Assembly (NCBI GenBank): GCA_005765155.1
Contig: VCCP01000005.1
Coordinates: 558,001 to 622,000 of the forward strand
DNA: 64,000 bases
From: Zelopaecilomyces penicillatus
Lineage: Eukaryota; Ascomycota; Sordariomycetes; Hypocreales; Pseudodiploosporaceae
Direction of reading: 5' to 3'
In this document: positions 1-10,869 of the stretch, piece after piece
How positions within the stretch are numbered: the first letter of the stretch is position 1
How the letters are laid out: each line of letters starts with the position of its first letter
Notes under the pieces: generated by a model
Database searches by the model: none
Seen by the model: only the letters and a program-made list of their open reading frames with translations
What the model was told of the DNA's origin: nothing
Made by a program: the position numbers and the translations under genes

Positions 1-251
1 CTTTCCGTCTTCCTTTGCGAGCTCTAGTAGAACCGAGGCTTTGCTTACATATTGATTGGATAGGAAGACACAATGGCTCAGTATTGGCAAATCGCTGCCG
101 GTAACGGATCGGGATCACGGCATTGTCATGTCATCATAGTTCAGGGTCAACATTCAGACATTTTTTCTATCCGTAGTCTCCAAACTTCATGATTTTACAT
201 CTATCACCAGTCAATTACTTTCATATTAATTAATAAATACAATTAATTGAA

Positions 252-2150
252 ATGGCCTCTCTACACCCCTACTCCTCCAAGACAGAGGCCCTGCGCATAT
301 TCGACTATCTATGCAGCGAATTCGACCCCATATCCCTCCCTCAAGAAGTCGCAAGTCGCAGAGAATGTATCAAGCTTACTGCCGAGCGCGATCGTCCTTA
401 TTTTCCTATCCCATTCAAGGAAACAGAAGTAGCTACAGCTTTGAAGGCGATTGAGGGAATCGTCGCGTCGTTACTTGCAGATACCCAGGCCAACGATGGG
501 ACAACGGTGGCTGCTACTTCAAAGCGAAATGTTTCGGTTGACTTGGAAAAGACTACGGCGTTTCTAATTCAGGCTTATCTGGCACGGGTGGGTGGATATG
601 GAAAGCTCGATAAAGAGGTCAGGAGCTTGTTAAAAGGTAAGACACTTGTGTGAATGATGATGCGCACTTTTAAAAGCTGCGCTTGTCCTAACACTTTCTT
701 CAGACACAGATCTTCTCCAAGCACAGTCGAATCCCTACCGCCGCATGTCTGCGAATCTGTATGCCACAAAATGCAAAGATGAATACTACCACATTCACGG
801 ATCGCTTGAGGCGTCGACCACACTGAAGATGATTGGTTTGGAACCGTTTCGTCCAGAACTGGCATCACACGAAGATATTGTCAATGTGATCGAAACGGCA
901 GTAAAACAATTCACGGTAGAGGAGCTGGAAACTATGAATGCACAACATCGACAGGCCGGAGTCAAGGCGTTCACCCATATTGACTTTTTACGTACGCCTC
1001 ATGTAAGTCTATGATGACCCTGCACCAAGCTTTGCAGGAGTTCGTTCTCACGGATCATGTCCAGGGAAAAACCAACATCACATTACCCCCCTGGTCAGTC
1101 CAGAACCTTGAACAACAAACACCGAAAATTCCTTTACCAGATCTCAAAGACAACAGACTCCTCTCTGGCATCAAGGTCCTCGAACTATGCCGCATCATCG
1201 CCGGCCCCGTCATCACCCGGATCCTTGCCGAGTACGGCGCCGAGGTTCTCAAAGTAACGAGTCCACATCTCAGTGACGTCCCTTTCTTTCAAGTCGACGG
1301 CAACATGGGAAAACGGGCCACGGACCTCGATCTTAAGACGCCTGAAGGTAGGAAGATATTCGAGGAACTTTTGGCAGAAGCAGATGTTGTTGTTGATGGG
1401 TATCGGCCCGGCGCGCTGGAAAAATTGGGATATGGGGCAGCAGCTTTGACAGAGCTTGCAAAGAAGAGAGGGAAGGGAATTGTATATGTCAACGAGAACT
1501 GCTTTGGTTACGAGGGGGAATGGGCAGGGCGCCCTGGCTGGCAGCAAATTGCAGACTGCGTACGTATCTTCTTTCATTCACATGAACCTAGGATCATCAA
1601 GCTAATTCTGAAGGTCTTATAGGTGAGCGGCGTTGCATGGGAACAAGGAAGATTCATGGGCCTCAATGAACCTGTCGTTCCTCCATTCCCCATCTCAGAT
1701 TACGGCACAGGCTGTATTGGAGCCATCACGGCTCTAATCGGCCTCTACCATCGAGCCACTCGCGGCGGTTCATGGCACGGCAAAGCCTCTCTACTACATT
1801 ACGACCTTCTTCTCTTCAAAGTCGGCATGCTCCCTGAAGAGATCCAACAGGAGTTGCGCGACATGGCCGGTGCCGAAGTGCTTGCTCTCCGACATGCCAA
1901 CAGCGTAGACCAAATTTCCGGCACCGTCCTCCGTCGCATGAGGGAGGTCTTCCCAGAGTTCATCGACAACCCCAAGTATCTAGACCACTGGTACTCGGAC
2001 AGCTACAAGGCAGATGTCTCGGCAGCGTTGCCTGTGGTGGCGATTGACGGTCTGGATATGAGTTTCAAGCGAGCGAGCCGGCCAAACGGGACGGATGCTC
2101 CGACGTGGGATGCTGGGGTTGAGAAGGATTACAGAAAGGAAGCATCATGA
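252..2150 (+). CDS. CoA-transferase family III (CaiB/BaiF-type), fungal, 4 exons
   Basis: Exons read as 252-636, 704-1002, 1065-1559 and 1623-2150, giving 568 aa. The core after about residue 245 has the family III pattern: LSGIKVLELCRIIAGP, then AEYGAEVLKV, the nucleotide-handling ADVVVDGYRPGALEKLGYG, and GWQQIADCVSG. The family moves CoA between acyl-CoAs and acids, or racemises 2-methylacyl-CoA; the substrate cannot be read here. Fungal members carry an N-terminal half unlike the bacterial enzymes, as this one does, so it is longer than the usual 400 aa. Intron 2 has two possible acceptors, 1037 (35 bp) and 1064 (62 bp), both in frame. I prefer 1064 because 35 bp is short and it yields TPHGK, which fits the TPQG seen at this point in relatives. 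No targeting signal is obvious. It lies 905 bp upstream of the ring-cleavage dioxygenase on the same strand, so a role in aromatic or side-chain acid catabolism is possible (inference). Confidence 0.85.
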
Positions 2151-3055
2151 TATTGAACAGAGGGGCACAATTGGAGCACTCGCCGAGCGAACCGTGTATT
2201 CCTAAGCAGTCACAAATGACAATGACACAATAATCATTCTTGAAACCACAGACTTTATTGACTTTACAACTTTACAACCGTCGCATCCGTCGCATATCGC
2301 GTCCGACGCTGACGCTGACGGACGGGCGCCCTGGCGGGTGAGGACTCAGCAGGTCCGAGGCTATCCGCCGGCGTGTCGGAAGAGACACCGGCCGGGATTG
2401 AAAGCTTGAGAGCTTGACACAGCCCGCCTCCTCCCAGCCAAAGCGCCAAAATCCACTCTGGTAGCTCTTCATCAATCGATATCCTATCCAGTAGCCTTCT
2501 TTGCTATGACTTTGAGGGGAAAATACCCCCTCTTCCCCTCTTCGGCAAGTTAGGTTGTGCATGTGCATGTGCATGTGCATGTACATCAAGTATGCATGCT
2601 CACTCCACCGTTCACGCAAAGCCTCGCTTGTCTACGGGAGAATTGCAACAAGCCAGGCCATATCCGACAGGATGAGTGAACGTATTGATACTTGCATTTT
2701 CCACATACTCTTATTGTATCGGTGGCGTCCCTGCAGGGGCGGCTAAGGATACTAGTAGCCAATACCTTTACCCCAGAAACATCAGAGAAATCGGAAAGAA
2801 TATGATTGGATAGTAGAGGAAGCTGGTTATACTTGGCATTGGAGACCCAAGCATAGCTCGGAACGCACATTCGTGTAAATAGCAGGGCATCCGTAAAACG
2901 GGTACCCGTTTGAAACTCCAACATTACCTACATCATTCTACCAAACAGCTTTCATAATCCTCGTCACTTCTCCCATTCTACACTCCCAGAGCTTCACTCC
3001 ATCGTACTCAAGCTCATATTAGCGAAGCCAACCGAAAACAGCATCATAGTTAATC
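2151..3055. other. Intergenic spacer and dioxygenase promoter region
   Basis: No coding region I can support. It holds the 3' end of the CoA-transferase transcript and the upstream region of the dioxygenase. A short run of the hexamer TGTGCA lies near 2555-2582. A CGGAAC hexamer at 2859-2864 resembles elements upstream of the salicylate genes, but a hexamer alone is weak evidence. Confidence 0.5.
2555..2585. repeat. TGTGCA hexanucleotide microsatellite
   Basis: About four and a half tandem copies of a six-base unit (TGCATG/TGTGCA) in the spacer upstream of the dioxygenase gene. It appears to be a simple-sequence repeat. Confidence 0.8.
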
Positions 3056-4240
3056 ATGGCCTCAACACAAGACAATGGCGCTCTGGGCCAGGAATTCACC
3101 CGCCAGGTCATCGACAGCATGGGTCCCAAGACAAACCCCCGTCTGCGCACCGTCATGGGCTCCTTTATCCAGCACATTCACGACTTTGCGCGTGAAGTCG
3201 ACCTCACAATGGACGAGTGGATGATGGGTGTTAATATTATCAACCAGGCGGGGCAGATGAGCAATGAGAAGCGCAATGAGAGCCAGCTGCTCTGCGACAT
3301 CATCGGGCTTGAGTCGTAAGTCAATATCGCATGCCATTTGCCTGAATTCCACATCGGCTATAAAGTAAAAGATTACTGTGGAGTACATCTTTCTAATGAT
3401 GTCGCGTCGCATATTTAGGCTTGTAGACGACATCACTTGGAGAATCGCAAGCAAGAGCGCCAACCCAGAAGTCACTGCCTCAGCTATTCTAGGCCCTTTT
3501 TGGCGACACGACACACCGACGCGAGAGAACGGCACGACAATTAGCTTCGATACCCCCAAGGATGGACAAGTAGCCTATATGCATGGTCAGATCACTTGCG
3601 TGGAGACGGGCAAGCCATTGGCCGGTGCCAGTGTTGATGTGTGGCAGGCTTCAACCAATGGTGTGTTTCAATCATCCGTCATTTAACATTTGAAGGGGAA
3701 ACTGATCATTTATTTACTTCATCCTTAGGTTTGTATGAGCAGCAAGACCCTGACCAAGTAGAGCACAACCTCCGCGGCAAGTTCATCACCGACGCAGATG
3801 GCAAATACTCATTCTACTGCCTCCGCCCGACCCCATATCCTGTAAGCCCCCTCGCCTTACCTTCAAACCTATTTTCTAGCTTGAGCTCACACAAACACGC
3901 ATCTAGGTCCCTGACGATGGTCCCGCCGGCAAGCTCCTCGAAATGATGGACCGCCACCGATTCCGACCCGCGCACATTCACCTAATCGTACGTTCTTTTG
4001 GCCCTACCCCCCCTATTCACAATGTAAACTTTTGTAGCTCACACTCGCAAACAGGTCCTATCTAAAGGCTTCAAGCCCCTCACCACTCAAATCTTCGACG
4101 AGCAATCTAAATACATTGACGACGACAGTGTGTTCGCCGTCAAGGAAGGCCTTAATGTCCAGTTCAAGCCGAGAGAGAACGATCCCAATGCCGAGTGGGA
4201 TTTGGAGTATAACGTGAAACTTGACAAACATACCGGATAG
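3056..4240 (+). CDS. Intradiol ring-cleavage dioxygenase (catechol/hydroxyquinol 1,2-dioxygenase type), 5 exons
   Basis: Exons read as 3056-3315, 3419-3660, 3729-3841, 3907-3987 and 4055-4240, giving 293 aa, the usual length for fungal catechol or hydroxyquinol 1,2-dioxygenases. An N-terminal helical dimerisation part (about 1-110) precedes the beta-sandwich catalytic domain. The non-haem Fe(III) ligands are all visible: Tyr170 in NGLYEQQ, Tyr204 in PTPYP, and His228 and His230 in FRPAHIHL, with the conserved Arg225 before them. The family opens catechol between the two hydroxyls to give cis,cis-muconate, or hydroxyquinol to give maleylacetate. The neighbouring salicylate hydroxylase and 2,3-DHB decarboxylase would both make catechol, which favours a catechol role, but the LYEQQDPDQ segment also fits hydroxyquinol enzymes. 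No signal peptide, so intracellular. Confidence 0.93.
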
Positions 4241-5395
4241 ATTGGAGAGGGAGAAAAGGGGTGAAATTGACAAAAACAAAATGTCTTTACTTAATGTCGA
4301 TTTCTCTTGGTTGTTTCTTAAGTGTGGAGCCGAAACAAAGCGTGGTATGGTTTGGGAGTTTGTCATTTCTCTTGATTTTGTCTGTACATATGTGCTATAT
4401 ATAATGTAGCAAAACATTGCTTCATCTAATGCATCTTGTGTTGGCTAATACGTCGGTTCACACAGTAAAAAGCATGTTTAACTACTTCACCTCTCTTTGG
4501 ACTTCGTCTTTTCTACATCAAATGATTAGAGTGCTAATAAAGGGTTTAAACAGTGCCCTGTAGGCTAGGTTACATTGTATATTTCTGTCTTTTTCATACC
4601 AGGACGAGATAACCCGTTCACACATATTACATGCGTTAGTTACAAGCATCGCTATCAACCGCATCTAGCATGACCACCAGCCAAGCTTGGCTTACCAGCT
4701 ATAGCCGACTTCGAATCGCTGTTTGGAAAACGTTAACGGGCGCTATTATAGGGAACCTGTCATGAAATTGGTGCGTGCTTTCATGTTGTGCCTTGTCTTG
4801 GAGCTGGTGCAACACTTCCGTGTATTCTGTGGTTGAAGACAATATACATACGCCTTCCATAAGCTGTAGAGCACTCTGTGCAGCATACGAAGTCCACCTT
4901 CTTGTTCTGGAAGAAAAGCTTCGGTTGGTCCATCGGGCGCGAGAAATGATCTCAACCGATGATCAAGAGCCTTTCCCGCCTAATTCAGAACCAAGGACTG
5001 CCACTTTCAAATCTGTAGCGCAACCCGAAAATTCCTTGCCCAAGTCGAAGAAGTTCACCTCACAATAGGCCGGGCCAACTATGCGGTTCAAATATACTTG
5101 CGGCTCGAGTTCATGAAAGTAACTAATTTGATGGGACATGCAAGATATCAATCCAGAACTAAGGACATACAGCTTTTGTCACAATCATTAGAGCATTTGG
5201 TTCTGCTTTTGTCCTTGTAGTAATTAGGCAATAGTCCAATAATGATCCTACATAGAGAAAAGGACCTATTCTAGGGCTCTAAGCACTGTGGATTGTAAAA
5301 CACCGCTCACAACTCCTGCCATCCATTCAAGTAATGCGGTGTTTCCCACTCAAAACACAGCATAGCATAAGCCGTTACGCGAGCATCGGTGCAAC
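4241..5395. other. Convergent intergenic spacer
   Basis: Spacer between the 3' ends of the dioxygenase (+) and the FAD monooxygenase (-). It contains only short open frames without family resemblance. I see nothing beyond 3' UTR sequence and possible polyadenylation signals. Confidence 0.5.
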
Positions 5396-7980
5396 TCACA
5401 AAGTGGCGCTGGGACATATAATTGCCTCACTTATACCAAGTGCTTGCTCTGCCAGCAGTTGTTCTCGCCAATATAGTGTACCCGTGAAGGCGACTGCTGA
5501 TCCAAGGATAGTAGAAACGACGGTGCACACTAGCACGGCCAGAGCGGCCCGCGCCGTGCCGACATATCCACGCGCCCGCATGTCCCAGATGGTGTAGAAC
5601 GCGAAAGCCAAATAGGGCATATTATGACTGTCGAATTGCCAAGTCGTCGGGCTCAATAGTGAAGAAGGGTCAAGGCTTTGTATGCGGCCAAGCAGAGCGC
5701 TTGCATATACAACAAAGCATGATGCCGCTGCAAGTAGAAAAACCAGAATGATGGGTGTTTTTCGCCAGCGTCTAGTTCCAACCCTTCCACTTGGTTTCTT
5801 CATCTCTTTAGCCTCGGTGAATGCTAAAGATGCTCCCGAATTATGCCGTGCAAAAGTGAAATCCAGAGCATAAAAAAGCACCGCGCAACAGCTCGGACTG
5901 GACCACCACAAAATGCGAAGTACGTAGCGTACCCAGTCATTTGCGATGGGCAATGTGACAGTCAAATTAGGAATGACATAGCCTAGTAAGACTGAAAGAA
6001 AGCCGAAAAGTATCAGCTTTGGTGGGAATTGCATTCTAATGAGAGGCTTGTTCGGAAACAAATGCATTGATACAACGAGCAGAGGTGCGAGAGATCCAAT
6101 GCCAAGAAAAGCAAGCGACAGAGAGTAGATGACAAAGCTGCAAGAATGTCAACCAATGTGTTCTTTCTAAATATTTAGAGCAAGATCAGGAGACTCACCT
6201 ATATAACGGAGGGCTGGAGTTCCCAGGCCGTTTGCTTTGGAGGAGCCAAACCATCATAGACGGAGCTTGAGACAATAGCAGACTCAACTTTTGGCTTGGG
6301 TTGGCATATCCAATGCTGTCCCAGATTGATCCTTCATTGTTAGAGATGCACAAGTCACAATCTTTTCCCGATTGAATCAAAGAGTGGCCCAAAACCCCCA
6401 AGGTAAACACCCAGGTCATCCACCGCGCCCAGGCGTTTTTGCAAGGTTTTACAGGAAGCTCGTCTTCAAAGGGAACCAACCGTTGCCGCTTTGGCACAGG
6501 AAGTTGCTCAATTTTGGGGGCTTCCGCAGCCATCGAGACGAGTAAATCGGCAAGCAATCTAACGCTGACAAGGGGGGTCATGTACTTTAGGAGAAATTTT
6601 GACAAGGGAAATCTCTGACTAATAGCGAGTTGTACGACACTGCTCAGTTTAAGTAGCCAGTTAAAGCGACTATAGCATCGGTAATTAACTTCTGATAAGG
6701 CAGATTCAATCACACTGGCAGATGATGGCCTTTCCAAGCTTTGTCCTAAATTCTTTTGAAGCGCATTGACTAAACGGGCGGCTGATTCAATTGCACAGTT
6801 GGCTCCTTGGGCTAGAATAGGGTCAAACTAAAGTAGGCAACAACACGAAATTAGCATCCTAGTTTTCCATGACCCGACAGAGTAGAGGATGGGTGTATCT
6901 TACCTTGTAAGCTGAATCGCCAATCGTGATAATTTGCCCAAAATGCCATTTTGGAAAGACATATTCTTCCAAGGGCACAAGCACAGACACGGAATGAGTC
7001 GCGTACATTTCTCCAAACGTAGTCATTGGGCTGATTTTATCGCCCGCGCATGCTTCAACAAGGTTATTTTCATCATCCTTGGAATATCCTTGTATCTTTC
7101 CCTCGTGTCTTGTAGCGGGCAGGCCATCGAATAAGAACCAGTAGGTCCTATTGGCTTGACCTGTGGCCATAACATACGCCCGTTGTTTATTGTGTATCAT
7201 GTGATAACTTGATGTGGGCAGATCGTGTGGTCTAGAAGAGATACCAAATATGCAACGGGTCGAGATTTTCATGCCTTGGTGAGACGTCAGCCGGTGTGAA
7301 GTGAGTAAAAGAACAAAGGATCACCAACTCTTATCTTGGGGTTGGAAGGTTCCAGCACGACACTCATTACCTAGCCGCCACATTTCTTGTCTCACAAAGC
7401 TGTGTACCCCGTCTGCTCCTACAACGATGTCCCCTTCATGAGGAATTCCCAGGGCGGTTTCGATGCGTACTCGGCTGTTAGTTGTAGTGAGGCGAGTGAC
7501 ACGGCAGCCAAGCTTGATCCTCGACTTGTCTCGAAGATTGTCATACAGCGTTTGAAGAAGCTTTTGCCGGTCAATGTGGAAGAACGGATAGCCCAGTCTA
7601 GTTAAAAATTACGGTTTGGCTTAACAAACTGTGAAATCCAAGATGAGATTGGGAATTGCTGACCTTTGCTCCACATAATGGCTGATGTTAAACTTGGATA
7701 AATTGCTAATTGGAGAGCCATCAGAATTGCAAAAGCTAAACTTGGGATCGGTTGTGGCTGCATTTTGTAGTATTTTCTCAAAGCAGCCGAGTTGGTCAAA
7801 GATACGGCATCCACTTGGGAGCAGCCCTATGCCAGTGCCCAGTTCAGGAGCTATGTTGGAGTGTGCCTCGAGAAGAAGGTATTCGATGTTGAGTTGTTCT
7901 AGCATATTCGCCAGGGTGAGCCCAGCTATGCCTGCCCCGACAATGATGATTGTAAAACCCATTGCAATGGTGAAACTCAA
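5396..7980 (-). CDS. PaxM-like FAD-dependent monooxygenase fused to a polytopic membrane C-terminus, 5 exons
   Basis: Exons on the minus strand: 7980-7664, 7597-7371, 7274-6904, 6827-6199 and 6137-5396, giving 761 aa (755 if the second Met, at 7962, is used). The N-terminal 440 residues are a class A flavoprotein monooxygenase of the kind found in fungal meroterpenoid and indole-diterpene clusters: the FAD dinucleotide motif GAGIAGL (G15-G20), FFHIDRQKLLQ, the second FAD motif VVGADGVHS, and GDSAYK followed by AQGANCAIESAA. Such enzymes usually stop near 450-480 aa. Here about 300 further residues follow, with six or seven hydrophobic segments that look like membrane helices. The splice sites joining the halves keep the frame, so this is one protein rather than two. 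It is divergent from the terpene synthase at 9.2 kb, which suggests that it oxidises that enzyme's product at a membrane (inference). The role of the tail is unknown to me. Confidence 0.85.
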
Positions 7981-9222
7981 AACTCAATGTGTGACGAGAA
8001 TGAAAGTGGCAAGATGATTGTAAGTAAAGATGAATAAAGATGAAAGACTTGGATGGAGGATAGCGTCGTGGTATTTTTGTCTGCGTAGGTGCATCCCGTA
8101 TTGTCGCGCACAAGGGAATCTGTAGTAGGCAAATATTACTTGGCACGACTGAGCACATCCAATAAGCTTAAATGCTAAAGATCAAGGCGATTAATTAATT
8201 ATACGCTGTCAGGATGATCTAAATTGCTTACCCCTGTATCTTTATTTCTTTTTACTAGCTATAGTGGCCTTGATTTCTGGGAGGTACCGGCTGTGGTGTA
8301 TTATCCCGTCTTCTTCGGCCAGATCTCTCCCCCTGGCAGATCCTATACTAACCAGATATTGCTTCAATCTTCGAACTATCTCGCCTTCCGGTTCATCCAC
8401 ACACGTCCATCCATCACACTTTCTTAACTCTCGGCTTCTTTAAACTGAAAATGCAATGCGAGCAGCGGCCAGACTTGCCAGCTTTTGCTGCTTCGGCGAG
8501 ACCTGAAATACATTTCATAGTGTGTATATTTGGAACTATACCCATTTTGGTTACATTACCCGGCCCGTTCCTACGTGTGATGTCAAAGTAATGCCGGCAG
8601 TTATCTAGCAGCTCAGACTAGGTCAACTATATAGTTCTCGCAGCACGACAACGCCACTAGGTTGTGACACTTGTGTCCTTGCTTTTAGCGGCTTGTGATA
8701 TAGCTTGTGAGGTGCCTTTGTCAGGCTCTTCACATGGACGACACACGCAGGCCACACGCAGGTAAGACGCAATGTCATAGCCCGCTTTCTAAGAATTAGG
8801 CAAGCTGTGGTGAGGGATGAATAAGTAAATTCAAAAAAGATTGCTCTCTATTTACACTTAGGGATAGATACTAGCTCTATTAGGCTTCATTAATCTGGCG
8901 CGCCTTGCACTAGACAGGTTGACTTTGTAGGCCAAATACCCAAATAGGAATTTGCAAATATGAAAAGAAAAAAGAGATGCAAGACCAACCAGAAGTAGAC
9001 CACATAGTGGCAATGCATGTAGATTGTCTGCATTTGGATTGTATCTCGACAACGCTTCAGTGCATAAGGGAGAACAACTTGGATGACTTGACGAGATTAC
9101 AGTATCACATCAGAGCATAAACATAGATTGGTCTTGTGAAAATCATTATAAAATGGGACACAATCACTTTCACGATTCATTCTTCTTGATATCTTGTCAC
9201 CTCATACCGTGCATATACTCAA
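7981..9222. promoter_or_regulatory. Shared divergent promoter region of the monooxygenase and terpene synthase
   Basis: A 1.24-kb spacer between head-to-head genes. A TATAAAA box lies at 9147-9153, about 70 bp before the terpene synthase start at 9223. No coding region is supported; short open frames at 8224 and 8858 have no family resemblance. A shared promoter would let the two genes be co-regulated. Confidence 0.5.
9147..9153 (+). promoter_or_regulatory. TATA box of the terpene synthase gene
   Basis: A perfect TATAAAA about 70 bp upstream of the ATG at 9223. With a start site 30-40 bp downstream, 9223 would be the first ATG of the transcript; the ATG at 9153 overlaps the box itself and is unlikely to be transcribed. 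Confidence 0.5.
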
Positions 9223-10869
9223 ATGAACAGCTCGCATCCAACATCCCACACAACTCACCACTTTCTTGTATCTGCTCCAATGGCTACTACTCAACTCGGC
9301 GAGGTCCAGAAAATACTGAAAGATTGCGAGGGGCAGGAAATCAAGATCCCGTACCTCATGTCTTTATGTCCCAATTGGCATCCATCCGTCAACTCGTACA
9401 ACGAGGAAGTACAAGACGCTTGTGAAGTATGGCGTCAGAGGTATGCTATAATGCGGAAGCTTTCTTTTATGCTATGGATATATAATAGCTGACTTGAAAT
9501 AATGTCCGCAGATGGATCACAAACCCAGCCAGCTTGGAAAAGCAGAGGCGAGTTCAACCTTGTCTCGCTGCTCGATGGGTGGCACCGAATGCGGACGTTG
9601 AAGAGTTGAAGACTCTAGCTCTTTGGGTATCCTGGGTGAGAATTATGCAAACTTTTCTCTACTCTGAATAATGCTAACATTAAGTTTGTGCAATAAAGAT
9701 TTATTTTTTCGACGATGGTACTACGCCCCAATTATGGACTTGCTATAAACTAACTCACGTTTTTTTCTAGCTATCGACTCTAATGACTTTGAACAACCGC
9801 AGAGCCCAGAACAGCTTCGTCAGCAAACGGTAATGTGCATACAGAGAAGCCTCTCAGGTGTTGATGATATTCCCTTGCTCGAATCAGATGCCTCATTGAA
9901 CCCATATGCAAAATCACTGCTTCAAATTGGAAAAGCAATAAATCTCAACATCAAATCCAGTACGGTCCTTCACACCCCTTTTTACTACTCTCATCTAAGT
10001 ACTGACTCCAAATTATTTGAATAGAAGCTTTAAAAGCCTATTTGAAAGATCAATGGATTGAATATGTTGAAGGCACGATAGCGCTTGAGCAGATTCTTGA
10101 CAAGACGCCTATTTTGGACGTTGATGAGTTTCTGAGACTTCGTATGAGATCTTCAGGAGTTTATCCCATGATAGCGTTCATCATGTTTGTCCCCTTATAG
10201 CTATCAAAACCAGCGTTCTACTGATGTAGTCAGGTATACCGCTCGAGCTGATCCACCCGAGTGGTTTTTCTCCAACAGCGCCGTCCTGGAGGCTTGTCGA
10301 CTTGTGAACGTGATTGCTTCGGTGTAAGAACCGTGTTACCTTTTTTTCTTTCTTTTTTTGGTTACAATTCTGACGTCATTAGTTCCAATGATATTTTGTC
10401 CGTCAAGCGCGAGTTGGTAAGGTTGACAAACACACATTTCTGTAATAATCTCCACTGACAATGTTAAGGAGCATCAACACGTGGATAACATCATACCACT
10501 TCTAGTCCACCATCATGGAATGCGAGTTCAAGATGCTGTGGAGACAGCAAAGCAGATGATTGTTAGCTGCTATCAAGATTTTGAAACTCTCACTCATGTA
10601 CTCTTGACACTTGGTCAAGAACATAACATATCAGGAGAAATTCATATATTTCTGCAAAGCTGCACTGACTTTGCCATTGGTATAGCGAGTTGGGCGTAAG
10701 TCATCCATTATTTCAGTATAATTCTATTGGCTAATTCACTAATCATTGAGTAATCAGGTATGGAACCAAAAGATACATCAACTATAATGCGGAGCTTGGT
10801 GAAGCTGAGGTTTCGGTTCAGCTGTTAAATACGCCCACTGGTCGAGCTGAACCGGTCAAAATAGTGTAA
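9223..10869 (+). CDS. Class I terpene synthase (sesquiterpene-type cyclase), 9 exons
   Basis: Exons read as 9223-9440, 9512-9635, 9699-9717, 9771-9959, 10025-10184, 10234-10323, 10383-10416, 10469-10695 and 10758-10869, giving 390 aa (371 from a second in-frame ATG at 9280, which has a good context). Metal-binding motifs of class I terpenoid synthases are intact. The aspartate-rich motif FFDDAID (D119, D120, D123) is split by an intron. The NSE triad lies in SNDILSVKRE (N269, S273, E277), and a C-terminal RY pair follows (R359-Y360). LRLRMRSSG about 35-40 residues before NSE may hold the pyrophosphate-sensing Arg. These enzymes ionise a prenyl diphosphate with three Mg2+ and cyclise it. Size and single-domain build fit a sesquiterpene cyclase; the product cannot be read. 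Exon 3 is only 19 bp and exon 7 only 34 bp, so automated models could easily break this gene. Its divergent neighbour is the FAD monooxygenase. Confidence 0.88.

Noticed and set aside
1003..1037. 35-bp intron in the CoA-transferase
   Set aside because: Shorter than usual for fungi; the acceptor at 1064 gives 62 bp and a better family fit. Kept as an alternative under findings.
9153..9425. Alternative upstream start for the terpene synthase region
   Set aside because: This ATG overlaps the TATA box, so it is unlikely to be transcribed, and its frame differs from the terpene synthase.
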